Positions 35,387 through 44,191 of a stretch of DNA of 64,000 nt are shown here, piece after piece. Positions within the stretch are counted from its first letter, which is position 1. Each line of letters opens with the position of its first letter. Position numbers and translations under genes: made by a program. The DNA comes from Pseudomonas versuta (GTDB taxonomy: Bacteria > Pseudomonadota > Gammaproteobacteria > Pseudomonadales > Pseudomonadaceae), in contig NZ_CP012676.1 of assembly GCF_001294575.1 (NCBI RefSeq), positions 1,984,001 through 2,048,000 of the forward strand, in the 5' to 3' direction. The notes under the pieces were generated by a model. It saw nothing but the letters and a program-made list of their open reading frames with translations, searched no databases and had not been told where the DNA came from.

Positions 35387-37807
35387 ATGATTAACTCTCA
35401 ACCTTCGGCTCCCGCAAGCCGCTGGCCCGTTTGGGTCGCAGCACTTGGCGTGCTGGTTTTCGGATTGCTTTTTGTAGCTGGCGGCGGCTATCTCGCTACC
35501 CTTGGCGGCAGCCTGTACTTCCTGCTGGCCGGTCTCGGAATGATTGCCGCGTCGGTATTAATGTTCAAACAACGCCTTTGGGGTGCATGGCTGTTCGCCG
35601 CCGTGATGGTTGCGTCAATCGTCTGGGCTCTGCTGGATGCAGGATGGGTGTTCTGGCCGCTGGTTTCGCGACTGTTTGCCCTGGCCGTGCTGAGCCTGGT
35701 GGTGGCGCTGGCTTATCCTTCACTGCGCAAAGCCAACGGCCTTGGCGGTAACGGTGGTTATGCACTGGGCGCGGTACTGGCAGTGGCCATCGCTGGCGGT
35801 TTCTGGGGGATGTTCCTGCCACATGCCTCAGTATCCCCAACCGGTGACGGGCCCGGCCTGACCAAGGTCGACCCGGCCAACGCGCAGAAAGACTGGGCAC
35901 ACTACGGGAATGACGAAGGTGGCAGCCGCTTTGCCGCACTGGATCAGATCAACCGCAGCAACGTTTCCAAGCTGGTGCCTGCCTGGACTTACCACACTGG
36001 CGACGTTGCGATCAGCGACGGCAATGGCGCAGAAGACCAGATGACCCCGCTGCAAGTGGGCGACAAGGTGTTTATCTGCACCCCGCACAACAACCTCATC
36101 GCTCTGGATGCCGACACCGGCAAAGAGCTGTGGAAGAACAACATCAATGCCAAGTCGGCTGTCTGGCAGCGTTGCCGTGGCCTGGCTTACTTTGATGCCA
36201 CCGCCCCGGTTGCCCTGCCTACTGATGGCAGCACCCCTGCCATGCCCGTGACCGTTGCCCCCGGCGCTGCCTGCCAGCGTCGCCTGCTGACCAACACCAT
36301 CGATGCGCGCCTGATTGCTGTGGATGCGGACACCGGCAAGCTCTGTCAGGACTTCGGCACCAATGGCCAGGTTGATCTCAAAGCCGGCCTGGGCAATGTG
36401 CCCGACTCCTTTTATCAGCTGTCGTCGGCGCCATTGATGGCGGGCACCACAGTCGTGGTTGGCGGCCGGGTAGCCGATAACGTGCAGACCGACATGCCTG
36501 GCGGTGTGATCCGTGGTTTTGACGTGGTAACCGGCGCCATGCGCTGGGCGTTCGACCCCGGCAACCCGCAAGACAAACAAGCTCCGGCAAACGGTCAGAC
36601 TTACGTTCGCAGCACGCCCAACAGCTGGGCGCCCATGTCTTATGACCCGCTGATGAACACCATCTTCTTGCCAATGGGCAGCTCGTCCACCGATATCTAT
36701 GGTGTGGAGCGCACGGCACTGAATCACAAGTACGGCGCTTCGGTGCTGGCTCTGAACGCTACTACTGGCGATGAAAAGTGGGTCTACCAGACCGTTCACA
36801 ACGACCTGTGGGATTTTGACCTGCCAATGCAGCCAAGCCTGATCGACTTTGCCAAGCCTGACGGCAGCATGGTCCCGGCGCTGGTGATCGGCACCAAGGC
36901 CGGGCAGATTTTTGTCCTGGACCGTCATACTGGCCAGCCGCTGACCAAAGTTGAAGAAGTGCCGGTCAAGGCTTCCAACATTCCGAACGAACCTTATTCG
37001 CTGACCCAGCCAAAATCGGTGGGCATGCCACAAATTGGCGCGCAAAAACTGACTGAGTCGGACATGTGGGGCGCAACCCCGTTCGATCAGATGCTGTGCC
37101 GTATCTCGTTCAAGAAAATGCGCTACGACGGCCTGTTTACCGCACCCGGCACCGATGTGTCGCTGAGCTTCCCGGGATCACTGGGCGGCATGAACTGGGG
37201 AGGTCTGTCGACTGACCCGGTGCACGGCTTTATCTTCGTCAACGACATGCGCCTGGGGCTGTGGATCCAGATGGTGCCCCAGCCAAAAGAAGCGGTAGCC
37301 AACGCCGGCGGTGAAGCACTGAACACCGGCATGGGCGCAGTACCGCTCAAAGGCACTCCGTATGCCGTGAACAAGAACCGCTTCCTGTCCATAGCCGGTA
37401 TCCCGTGCCAGGCTCCGCCTTTCGGCACCCTGACTGCCATCGACATGAAGACCCAGAAAATTGCCTGGCAAGTACCGGTCGGTACGGTTCAGGACACCGG
37501 TCCGCTGGGTGTCAAGATGCACCTGCCACTGCCAATTGGCATGCCGACCCTGGGCGGTACGCTGTCCACCCAAGGCGGTCTGATTTTCATCGCCGGCACT
37601 CAGGACTATTACCTGCGTGCGTTCAATTCGGCCAATGGTGAAGAAGCCTGGAAAGCTCGCTTGCCAGTCGGCAGCCAGGGCGGCCCGATGACTTTCGTTT
37701 CGCCGAAAACCGGCAAGCAGTATGTCGTGATCACCGCCAGCGGTGCTCGCCAGTCAGCCGACCGCGGTGACTACGTGATCGCCTACGCGCTGCCTGACAA
37801 AGAGTAA
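35387..37807 (+). CDS. gcd: Membrane PQQ glucose dehydrogenase, Pseudomonas-like copy
   Basis: An 806-residue quinoprotein of the glucose/quinate/shikimate dehydrogenase family. ATG 35387 (MINSQPSAPASRWPVWVAAL) was chosen over an in-frame ATG 49 codons upstream because the family length is about 800 and helix 1 follows at once. Five membrane helices occupy about 12-140. The propeller starts at DWAHYGNDEGGSRFAALDQI. Catalytic-type blocks are QTVHNDLWDFDLPMQPSLID (Asp) and GTKAGQIFVLDRHTG (Lys). Motifs such as MGSSSTDIYGVERTALNHKY look like the canonical Pseudomonas Gcd, whereas the 29735 copy looks like the E. coli enzyme. Quinate as substrate cannot be excluded. It is followed by a REP element and a convergent TerC gene. 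Confidence 0.9.
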   Translation: MINSQPSAPASRWPVWVAALGVLVFGLLFVAGGGYLATLGGSLYFLLAGLGMIAASVLMFKQRLWGAWLFAAVMVASIVWALLDAGWVFWPLVSRLFALAVLSLVVALAYPSLRKANGLGGNGGYALGAVLAVAIAGGFWGMFLPHASVSPTGDGPGLTKVDPANAQKDWAHYGNDEGGSRFAALDQINRSNVSKLVPAWTYHTGDVAISDGNGAEDQMTPLQVGDKVFICTPHNNLIALDADTGKELWKNNINAKSAVWQRCRGLAYFDATAPVALPTDGSTPAMPVTVAPGAACQRRLLTNTIDARLIAVDADTGKLCQDFGTNGQVDLKAGLGNVPDSFYQLSSAPLMAGTTVVVGGRVADNVQTDMPGGVIRGFDVVTGAMRWAFDPGNPQDKQAPANGQTYVRSTPNSWAPMSYDPLMNTIFLPMGSSSTDIYGVERTALNHKYGASVLALNATTGDEKWVYQTVHNDLWDFDLPMQPSLIDFAKPDGSMVPALVIGTKAGQIFVLDRHTGQPLTKVEEVPVKASNIPNEPYSLTQPKSVGMPQIGAQKLTESDMWGATPFDQMLCRISFKKMRYDGLFTAPGTDVSLSFPGSLGGMNWGGLSTDPVHGFIFVNDMRLGLWIQMVPQPKEAVANAGGEALNTGMGAVPLKGTPYAVNKNRFLSIAGIPCQAPPFGTLTAIDMKTQKIAWQVPVGTVQDTGPLGVKMHLPLPIGMPTLGGTLSTQGGLIFIAGTQDYYLRAFNSANGEEAWKARLPVGSQGGPMTFVSPKTGKQYVVITASGARQSADRGDYVIAYALPDKE

Positions 37808-37814
37808 AAAAGCC

Positions 37815-37885
37815 CTGTAGGAGCGAGCTTGCTCGCGAGCCTTTCGCAGCAGCGAGGTGCTCGCGAGACAAGCTCGCTCCTACAG
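37815..37885. repeat. REP palindrome pair
   Basis: CTGTAGGAGCGAGCTTGCTC and its inverted partner (ACAAGCTCGCTCCTACAG) flank about 33 bases that contain a second short inversion (GCTCGCGAGC). It lies between convergent genes and may serve as a shared transcription end. Confidence 0.85.
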
Positions 37886-37886
37886 A

Positions 37887-39434
37887 TTAAGCCTTGCTAA
37901 GCAGCACTCTTTTCACCCGTCGATCTTCAACTTCTACTACTGTCAGGTTCCACCCTTCCCACGTCAGGCTGTCGCCAATCACCGGCAGACGATCCAGCAG
38001 GCTCATGACCATTCCGGCCAGTGTCTGATAGTCATCCGTAGCCCGGGCAGGGAAACCGGTGTGCAAAGCTATCTGACTCAGATTCAAGGCACCGCTGACC
38101 AGATAACCGTCCTCCCGGGCCACAATGTTCGGGCCTTCGATTTCGCTGGCGTCCGGTAACTCACCCGCAATCGACTCCAGAATATCGGTCATGGTCAGAA
38201 GCCCCATGAAGTCACCGAACTCGTTGATCACAAAAGCGATGTGGGTGGACTCTTTGCGCATCTGTTCCAGTGCATTGAGGATCGAAAAACTGTCCAGCAA
38301 GTTGATGGTATTGCGGGCCATGGCCTCAAGGTCAGGCTGATGCCCGGCCAGCAACTCTTTCAACAGCTCTTTCTTGTGCACAAAGCCCAACGGTTCATCA
38401 ATACGCCCTGCCCTGATCACCGGCATTCGGGAGTACGACGAGTGCATCAGCTTCGTGCGAATGCTCTCGGCTGAGTCCGTGAGATCGATGTAGTCAATCT
38501 CGGTGCGCGGGGTCATGACTGTACGAATCGGCCGCTCGGCCAGTTGCAGAACGCCACTGATCATGATGCGTTCGCGACGATGGAACACCTCTTCACTGGC
38601 ACCGCCTTCAAGCATGTCAGCGATTTCCTCGCCGACTTCATCAGCACTCAACGTGCGCCCACCCAACAACCGCATCACGGCATGGGCGGTCCGCTCACGC
38701 ATCGGACGCAGACCTTGCAGGCTGCGTTTGCGTCGTGCACGGGCAATCTGGTTGAACACCTCGATCAAAATCGAGAAACCGATAGCGGCGTACAGGTAGC
38801 CTTTGGGAATGTGGAAGCCAAGGCCTTCAGCGGTAAGGCTGAAACCGATCATCATCAAAAAGCCCAGGCACAGCATGATCACGGTGGGGTGACTGTTGAC
38901 GAAACGGGTCAGCGGCTTGCTGGCAATGATCATCAGGCCAATGGAGATCACCACCGCGATCATCATCACGGACAGATGCTCGACCATGCCCACTGCAGTG
39001 ATCACCGCATCCAGCGAGAACACCGCGTCCAGCACCACAATTTGCGCAACGATTGGCCAGAACATGGCATAGACAGCGTTGGATGCGCGTTCTGCCACAT
39101 GCCCCTCAAGCCGTTCGTGCAGTTCCATGGTGGCCTTGAACAGCAGGAACAGACCACCAAACAGCATGATCAGGTCGCGGCCCGAAAAGGATTTTTCAAA
39201 CACCTCGAACAGAGGCTCGGTCAGCGTCACCATCCACGAGATGCTTGCCAGCAGGCCCATTCGCATTAATAGCGCCAGGGTCAGACCGATAACCCGGGCA
39301 CGGTCGCGCTGCTCGGGCGGCAGTTTGTCCGCCAATATGGCAATGAACACCAGGTTGTCGATGCCCAGCACCAACTCCAGCACAATCAAGGTCAGCAGGC
39401 CTAGCCAGGCCGTAGGATCAGCAATCCATTCCAT
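37887..39434 (-). CDS. TerC/CBS/CorC-domain membrane protein (YoaE/YegH type)
   Basis: A 515-residue protein with three parts. The TerC-like membrane domain (about 1-240) opens [20 protein letters not shown] and contains [17 protein letters not shown] and [18 protein letters not shown], whose paired Asp/Asn residues are typical of this metal-linked transporter group. Two CBS domains (about 290-410) begin at [19 protein letters not shown] CorC_HlyC C-terminal domain (about 425-510) follows. E. coli YoaE and YegH share this layout. A role in metal or envelope homeostasis is inferred from the domains. Convergent with gcd copy 2. Confidence 0.9.
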   Translation of the reverse strand: MEWIADPTAWLGLLTLIVLELVLGIDNLVFIAILADKLPPEQRDRARVIGLTLALLMRMGLLASISWMVTLTEPLFEVFEKSFSGRDLIMLFGGLFLLFKATMELHERLEGHVAERASNAVYAMFWPIVAQIVVLDAVFSLDAVITAVGMVEHLSVMMIAVVISIGLMIIASKPLTRFVNSHPTVIMLCLGFLMMIGFSLTAEGLGFHIPKGYLYAAIGFSILIEVFNQIARARRKRSLQGLRPMRERTAHAVMRLLGGRTLSADEVGEEIADMLEGGASEEVFHRRERIMISGVLQLAERPIRTVMTPRTEIDYIDLTDSAESIRTKLMHSSYSRMPVIRAGRIDEPLGFVHKKELLKELLAGHQPDLEAMARNTINLLDSFSILNALEQMRKESTHIAFVINEFGDFMGLLTMTDILESIAGELPDASEIEGPNIVAREDGYLVSGALNLSQIALHTGFPARATDDYQTLAGMVMSLLDRLPVIGDSLTWEGWNLTVVEVEDRRVKRVLLSKA

Positions 39435-39439
39435 AATGC

Positions 39440-39670
39440 TTACTCGCGCTCTTGAAGGGGCGGGGATAACGGGAAAGCTGCGCGCACGTCAATCACCTGG
39501 CAGACAGGGGCCACAGGGATTATCGGGCAGGCAGACAGACGCAAGACACGGGCTGTGCCGGTCAGGCTGGAAACACTGGAGAGATGGGACAAGCACTCAG
39601 CAACAGAGGCTGAAAAAAAACGGGTCGCTGACAGAACGCAGCAACTGGGAGGCTCCATAAGGGTGTTCAT
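39440..39670 (-). other. Possible leader ORF before the TerC gene
   Basis: A 76-codon minus-strand frame from ATG 39670 (MNTLMEPPSCCVLSATRFFS) has AAAGG upstream and stops 5 bases before the TerC start. The product is Cys/Ser/Pro-rich and matches no family I know. It could be a translated leader that governs the TerC gene, or chance. The TerC ATG itself has only a weak ribosome site. Confidence 0.3.
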
Positions 39671-39828
39671 ATAAACCTTTGGCAAATTGGGGACGCAATC
39701 CTACAGCGCAATCAGTGTTTCTGACTAACAGACTTATTACTAAATTTGACTGATTAATCAGGTACGACCGACTTCGCCAGCAAGGTCTAGAGTAGTTCTT
39801 CAATGGGTTCACAACGGATACACCACTT

Positions 39829-40284
39829 ATGAACGTCCTGGTACGAGCTGCCCGCGCCGAAGATGCCGCTGCCATCAGCAAGGTGATTATCGCGGCACTT
39901 CGCGAGTCAAATGCCCTGGACTACCCGCCCGAGGTCATCGCGCAGGTGGCGCAAAACTTTGCTGCGCCGCAGATTTTGGCGTTAATGAGCCAGCGTCAAG
40001 TCTATGTGGCCATCCATGATCAGGTTGTGGTCGGCACTGCAAGCCTGGACCAGCAGGTGATTCGCAGTGTGTTCATCGCCCCCGAGCAGCAGGGCAAGGG
40101 AATCGGCAAGCTGCTCATGGCCAGGATCGAGTCCGTGGCCGCCACTCATGGCCTTAAAGAATTAAGGGTGCCCTCTTCGATCACCGCCGAGAGTTTTTAC
40201 GCCCGCCTCGGTTTTCAAAAAGTACGCGACGAATTCCACGGTGCCGAACGCACCGTCATCATGCTCAAGCACCTGACGCCATAG
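39829..40284 (+). CDS. GNAT-family N-acetyltransferase
   Basis: A 151-residue acetyltransferase of the GNAT fold. The acetyl-CoA-binding motif A is clear: VIRSVFIAPEQQGKGIGKLLMARIESVA, given here as a landmark with Q/GxGxG/A as QQGKGIGK. An N-terminal AEDAAAISKVIIAAL helix and a C-terminal ESFYARLGFQKVRDE strand-helix complete the fold. The substrate is not evident. The gene faces the LysR gene at 40265 and their ends overlap by 20 bp, so no terminator separates them. The ATG at 39829 lacks a strong ribosome site. Confidence 0.85.
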   Translation: MNVLVRAARAEDAAAISKVIIAALRESNALDYPPEVIAQVAQNFAAPQILALMSQRQVYVAIHDQVVVGTASLDQQVIRSVFIAPEQQGKGIGKLLMARIESVAATHGLKELRVPSSITAESFYARLGFQKVRDEFHGAERTVIMLKHLTP

Positions 40285-41158
40285 CCCGTTGCGCCTGCTC
40301 TGCAAACCATTGCATGACCCGCGAACATGCCGGGTGCGCCGCAGCCAGTGGTTGCGGGCACAACGAGTAATTACCTCCGGTTTTCAACGCCTCGCCAAAC
40401 GGGATGACCAGCACCCCGCGCTGGATCGATTCTTCGGCCAGGGTCATGTCCGTCACTGCAACCCCCAGCCCGCGGGCCGCAGCATCAAGTGCCAGCTCAT
40501 CAAGGTTGAACGGGATGTGACGATAGGTCTCCAGAGGCTTGCCGCCATTGGCTGATAACCAGTAGATCCATGCCTGTTTGTCGGCGGAACGGTGCAGCAA
40601 TGTAAAACGGCCAAGGTCTTCCACTGACGTCAACGGCCCCACTCCCGGGGCACAAACCGGTACCAACGCTTCATCGAACAGGACCAGGCAGGCTGGGTCG
40701 CTGGAGGGCTCTGGCAGATAAAGGATATAGGCATCGCTGTCGCTGGCCGGCTCCACTATCTCGGTGGCAACGGTTTCGATCGACAGGGCAATGTCCGGGT
40801 GTTGCAAGTAGAAATCACTGAGCTTGGGCAACAACCAGCGCACAGCGAGCGAGACGTGCATTCGGATGCGGAACGGACGCTTTTGAGGTGAGAGCCGGTC
40901 TTGCAGCGCACGCAATTGCTCAAGGATAGTGCGCGCGCTGCCCAGCACCTGCTCTCCTTCGGCGGTCAAGTGTACGTTGCGGCTGTTTCTGGCAAACAGC
41001 GGTACACCGAAGTGCCCTTCCAGCTGCTGGATCTTTCGACTGACTGCACTTTGGGTCAGACACAGTGCCTGCGCCGCGAGCGTGAAACTGCCCGAATCAG
41101 CGACCGCAACCAACGCCTGCAGGCCCTGTAAAGAAGGTACGTGGCTAATTGTATCCAT
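40265..41158 (-). CDS. LysR-family regulator (GcvA-like)
   Basis: A 297-residue regulator with the N-terminal helix-turn-helix in QGLQALVAVADSGSFTLAAQ and LTQSAVSRKIQQLEGHFGVP. The effector domain (about 92-295) has a short IRMHVSLAVRWLLPKLSDFY opening that resembles GcvA/AmpR-type regulators. It is divergent from the FAD oxidase gene at 41310, with the candidate operator TATAAC-4-GTTATA between them, and likely controls the oxidase and the polyamine-type binding protein. The 3' end overlaps the acetyltransferase by 20 bp. Confidence 0.88.
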   Translation of the reverse strand: MDTISHVPSLQGLQALVAVADSGSFTLAAQALCLTQSAVSRKIQQLEGHFGVPLFARNSRNVHLTAEGEQVLGSARTILEQLRALQDRLSPQKRPFRIRMHVSLAVRWLLPKLSDFYLQHPDIALSIETVATEIVEPASDSDAYILYLPEPSSDPACLVLFDEALVPVCAPGVGPLTSVEDLGRFTLLHRSADKQAWIYWLSANGGKPLETYRHIPFNLDELALDAAARGLGVAVTDMTLAEESIQRGVLVIPFGEALKTGGNYSLCPQPLAAAHPACSRVMQWFAEQAQRAMASGA

Positions 41159-41184
41159 GCGTTTTCAGAATCGATCAATGAATT

Positions 41185-41200
41185 TATAACGTTGGTTATA
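41185..41200. promoter_or_regulatory. Inverted repeat, candidate LysR operator
   Basis: TATAACGTTGGTTATA has perfect 6-bp arms around a 4-base centre. It lies 27 bases upstream of the LysR start and 110 upstream of the FAD oxidase start, the usual place for an autoregulatory LysR site. Confidence 0.5.
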
Positions 41201-41309
41201 TCACCGTGTTCGTCATAAATTCCAGCTATAGAGGGCGCCCGTTGCTAACAACCATGCTATTAGCGCATGCATTGACCCGGGGCGCCGCAACCGTCAAATG
41301 AGGTGAAGC

Positions 41310-42611
41310 GTGAAAAATCAATGTGGCTGGATTGCCCTGGCTGGAACTTCCCCGGGCCGCGATCACCTCAAGGCCTCGGAAAAGGCTGACTGGCTGATTA
41401 TTGGCGCCGGAATTACCGGGCTCAGTGCCGCACACTCACTGGCTGAAATGCACCCTGAGGCAAGGATTGTCATTGTTGACCGCCAGCGCGCCGCCCAGGG
41501 CGCGTCTGCACGCAATTCCGGCTACGCGGTGACTCATGAAAACCCTGGAGATGACGAACTGATCGGGCATAGCGGCTTCGCGGGATTTGAAGTCGACTCG
41601 GCAATTGGTCGCGCCGCCGGTGAAGAAGTGCGCAAGCGCATTAGCCGACATGGCATTGAGTGCGAATACCGCGACTCGGGTTACTACTTCGCGGTCAATG
41701 ATCCAGCCAAACTGAACCATGTCGAAGCCAAGCTCAAAACCCTGACTGCGGTGGGCGCCTCGGCGCAGTTTCTGGAAGGCGAACAACTCGCCCGCACGCT
41801 CGGTACCCGGCACTACCGCGCGGCCATCTGGTGCGGCAATGGCAACGCCCTGCTGCAGCCGGCGAAGTATGTCAAAGGCCTGCTGGATGCACTGCCCGCC
41901 AATGTCACGGTCTATGAGAACACGGAGATCACCGGTCTGGAGCAAGTGAAAGGTGGCGGCATTCGTGCCAATGGCACGCAGGGCAGCATCGAAGCGAAAC
42001 AGGTTCTGGTGTGCCTGAATGCCTTCATTCCTCGCGCCGGGATCGACAACAGCGCGACCTTCCCCATGGAACTCAGCGCGAGCCTGACACGCCCGCTGAC
42101 TGACCAGGAATATGCCGCCATCGGCAGTGTCGAGCCCTGGGGCGTCCTGTCTACCCGCCCGCTTGGCGCGACCGTAAGGCTGACCCCGGATCGCCGGGTG
42201 ATGATCCGCAACACCGCCGAATACCGCACCCAAGATTTGTCGGACAGCGATCTGCTGCAGCGACGCAAACACCATGCCCTGGGTTTGCAACGCCGCTTCC
42301 CGGGGCTGACCGAGCACGATATCCACTACACATGGACCGGCCACTTGAGCGCTACACGCAGCGGCCAGCCTTACTTTGCCAAAGTCCAGGACGGCGTGTA
42401 TGCCGTGGCCGGGTGCAATGGTTCCGGAGTGGCACGCGGCACCCTGTGGGGCCGTTTGCTGGCCGAGATGGCTTGCGGCGCCAACTCTCCCCTGTTGCAG
42501 TCAGTGATGGACCGGGCCCGACCGGGCTGGCTGCCACCGCGCCCGTTCTTTGACATCGGCGCGGTACTTCGTATGCGCATAGAAGCGGTCAGGGCCAAAA
42601 CCGAAATCTGA
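41310..42611 (+). CDS. FAD-dependent amine oxidoreductase (PuuB/DadA-like)
   Basis: A 433-residue flavoenzyme with GTG start after GAGGTG. The Rossmann motif IIGAGITGLSAAHSL starts at residue 30. RQRAAQGASARNSGYAVTHE is the typical second FAD contact of the DAO family. A C-terminal AVAGCNGSGVARGTLWGRLLAE closes the FAD site. The closest named relatives are PuuB/OrdL-type gamma-glutamylputrescine oxidoreductases. The next gene encodes a polyamine-type binding protein, so an amine or polyamine substrate is likely. No signal peptide, so cytoplasmic. Divergent from the LysR gene. Confidence 0.87.
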   Translation: MKNQCGWIALAGTSPGRDHLKASEKADWLIIGAGITGLSAAHSLAEMHPEARIVIVDRQRAAQGASARNSGYAVTHENPGDDELIGHSGFAGFEVDSAIGRAAGEEVRKRISRHGIECEYRDSGYYFAVNDPAKLNHVEAKLKTLTAVGASAQFLEGEQLARTLGTRHYRAAIWCGNGNALLQPAKYVKGLLDALPANVTVYENTEITGLEQVKGGGIRANGTQGSIEAKQVLVCLNAFIPRAGIDNSATFPMELSASLTRPLTDQEYAAIGSVEPWGVLSTRPLGATVRLTPDRRVMIRNTAEYRTQDLSDSDLLQRRKHHALGLQRRFPGLTEHDIHYTWTGHLSATRSGQPYFAKVQDGVYAVAGCNGSGVARGTLWGRLLAEMACGANSPLLQSVMDRARPGWLPPRPFFDIGAVLRMRIEAVRAKTEI

Positions 42612-42659
42612 ACCCACTGCGGCAAAAAAAACAAAAGCTCCTCGAAAAGGTGATTGAAC

Positions 42660-43748
42660 ATGCACATCAACACGGTTTCCCTGGCGGTCCTGCTAACGGC
42701 GTTTTCGGCTACCAGTCATGCAGAAGAGAGTGTCAACATCTCCAACTGGAACGGCTATATCGCCGATGACACCCTGGTCACCTTCACCAAAGAAACGGGG
42801 ATCAAGCCGACTTACGATATCCATGACAGCAATGAAGTGCTGGAGTCCAAGTTGATGACCGGCAACACCGGTTATGACGTGGTCAGTCCGTCGAACCATT
42901 TCCTGTCGCGTCTGATCAAGGCAGGGGCCATCCAAAAGCTCGATCGCAGCCAGTTGCCCAACTGGAAAAACCTCGACCCGGTGCTGATGAAAAAGCTTGA
43001 GGTGAACGATCCCGGCAATCAGTACGGCTTCCCCTACATGTGGGGTACCGCAGGCATCGGCTACAACGTGGACAAGATCAAGCAGATCTTCGGCACCACC
43101 GATGTCACTCAGTCATGGAGCCTGTTTTTTGATGAAAACAACATCAAGAAACTGAGCCAGTGCGGTGTCGCGATCATCGACAATCCGACCCAGGTACTAC
43201 CGATCACCCTTAACTATTTGGGCCTGCCACACCACAGCCATGAACCTGAGGATTACAAGAAAGCCGAGCAGGCCCTGCTGAAAATCCGACCTTATGTTCA
43301 GTACTTTCACGCATCGAAGTACATCAGCGATCTGGCCAACGGCAATATCTGTGCAGTGATTGGTTTTAACGGTGATGTGGTGCAGGCCGCGGCCAGCGCC
43401 AAAGAAGCCGGGAACGGGATCAACATCGCTTATTCGATCCCCAAGGAAGGCTCAACGCTGTGGCTGGACATGGTGGTCATGCCCAAAAGCGCACCCCATG
43501 AAAAGAACGCTTACACCTACATGAATTACCTGCTGACGCCTCAGGTGATCGCCCACATCAGCAACAGCATCCACTACGCCAACCCCAACCTTGCAGCGCG
43601 CGATTACCTGACGCCTGACGTGAAGCAGGACCCGGCCATCTATCCGTCAAAAGAAGTGGTAGATACGCTGTTCACGGTCGAGGACCTGCCGGCCAAAATT
43701 GCGCGACTCAGCACGCGCCTGTGGACCAAGTTGAAGACCAATACCTGA
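42660..43748 (+). CDS. Polyamine-type ABC transporter substrate-binding protein (SpuD/PotF-like)
   Basis: A 362-residue periplasmic protein with a signal peptide (MHINTVSLAVLLTAFSATSHA). The ATG at 42660 follows AAGGTG. Mature landmarks include SVNISNWNGYIADDTLVTF, VVSPSNHFLSRLIKAGAIQK, NQYGFPYMWGTAGIGYN and WSLFFDENNIKKLSQCGV, all typical of PotF/SpuD/SpuE proteins. The expected cognate permease and ATPase genes are missing, so it must use a transporter encoded elsewhere, or has another role. It lies 48 bp after the FAD oxidase gene and is probably cotranscribed. Confidence 0.92.
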   Translation: MHINTVSLAVLLTAFSATSHAEESVNISNWNGYIADDTLVTFTKETGIKPTYDIHDSNEVLESKLMTGNTGYDVVSPSNHFLSRLIKAGAIQKLDRSQLPNWKNLDPVLMKKLEVNDPGNQYGFPYMWGTAGIGYNVDKIKQIFGTTDVTQSWSLFFDENNIKKLSQCGVAIIDNPTQVLPITLNYLGLPHHSHEPEDYKKAEQALLKIRPYVQYFHASKYISDLANGNICAVIGFNGDVVQAAASAKEAGNGINIAYSIPKEGSTLWLDMVVMPKSAPHEKNAYTYMNYLLTPQVIAHISNSIHYANPNLAARDYLTPDVKQDPAIYPSKEVVDTLFTVEDLPAKIARLSTRLWTKLKTNT

Positions 43749-43793
43749 GTCCACACGTCCGTGCCTGGCCCATATCTTCGGGGCACAAAGCCC

Positions 43794-43860
43794 CTGTAGG
43801 AGCGAGCTTGCTCGCGAGCTTTTAAATACAAATAGCTCGCGAGCAAGCTCGCTCCTACAG
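43794..43860. repeat. REP palindrome with 27-bp arms
   Basis: Two perfect 27-bp arms (CTGTAGGAGCGAGCTTGCTC and beyond, then the exact reverse complement) surround a 13-base AT-rich loop. It is the cleanest of the REP-type elements here and lies between convergent genes. Confidence 0.9.
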
Positions 43861-43889
43861 GTTGCATACGTTCATAAAGATCCTGCGAC

Positions 43890-44102
43890 TCACCTCGAGA
43901 CCGAAGACGGGTCCCTTCTGTGCTTTTTGGACCCGGCAACCAGCCACGCCAGCATGCCAAACAAGGGCACGAAGATAATGATCGCGATCCACATCAGCCG
44001 GCTGCTTGCAGGGGCTGCGCTTTTAAGCACGCGGCTGATGGTCCAGAACTCAAACAGCAGCAGGATAATGGCCAGTACGACCCAGATTTGCTCAATTTGC
44101 AT
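43890..44102 (-). CDS. Small PLDc_N-type membrane protein
   Basis: A 70-residue protein of two membrane helices (about 7-27 and 37-58) separated by a polar loop. The layout MQIEQIWVVLAIILLLFEF, then SRLMWIAIIIFVPLFGMLAW, ending LVAGSKKHRRDPS fits the PLDc_N (phospholipase D-nuclease N-terminal) stand-alone family. Function is unknown; such proteins occur as short envelope proteins. It is flanked by a REP element and the recombinase gene. ATG at 44102, with GGGAGGTG upstream as a good ribosome site. Confidence 0.75.
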   Translation of the reverse strand: MQIEQIWVVLAIILLLFEFWTISRVLKSAAPASSRLMWIAIIIFVPLFGMLAWLVAGSKKHRRDPSSVSR

Positions 44103-44191
44103 GCATCACCTCCCAGGTTGTAAAGCTTTAGGTGAGGCGATGCCGCGAGGGTTCATTCTTTTTTCAGTGCTGCAGACCGCAACAATGCGCG

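Noticed and set aside
35828..37045. Minus-strand frame of 405 codons inside gcd copy 2
   Set aside because: Shadow of the dehydrogenase; no family features.
39435..39700. yybP-ykoY (Mn2+) riboswitch upstream of the TerC gene
   Set aside because: The conserved paired-core sequences of that riboswitch are not visible; only a possible leader ORF is seen.
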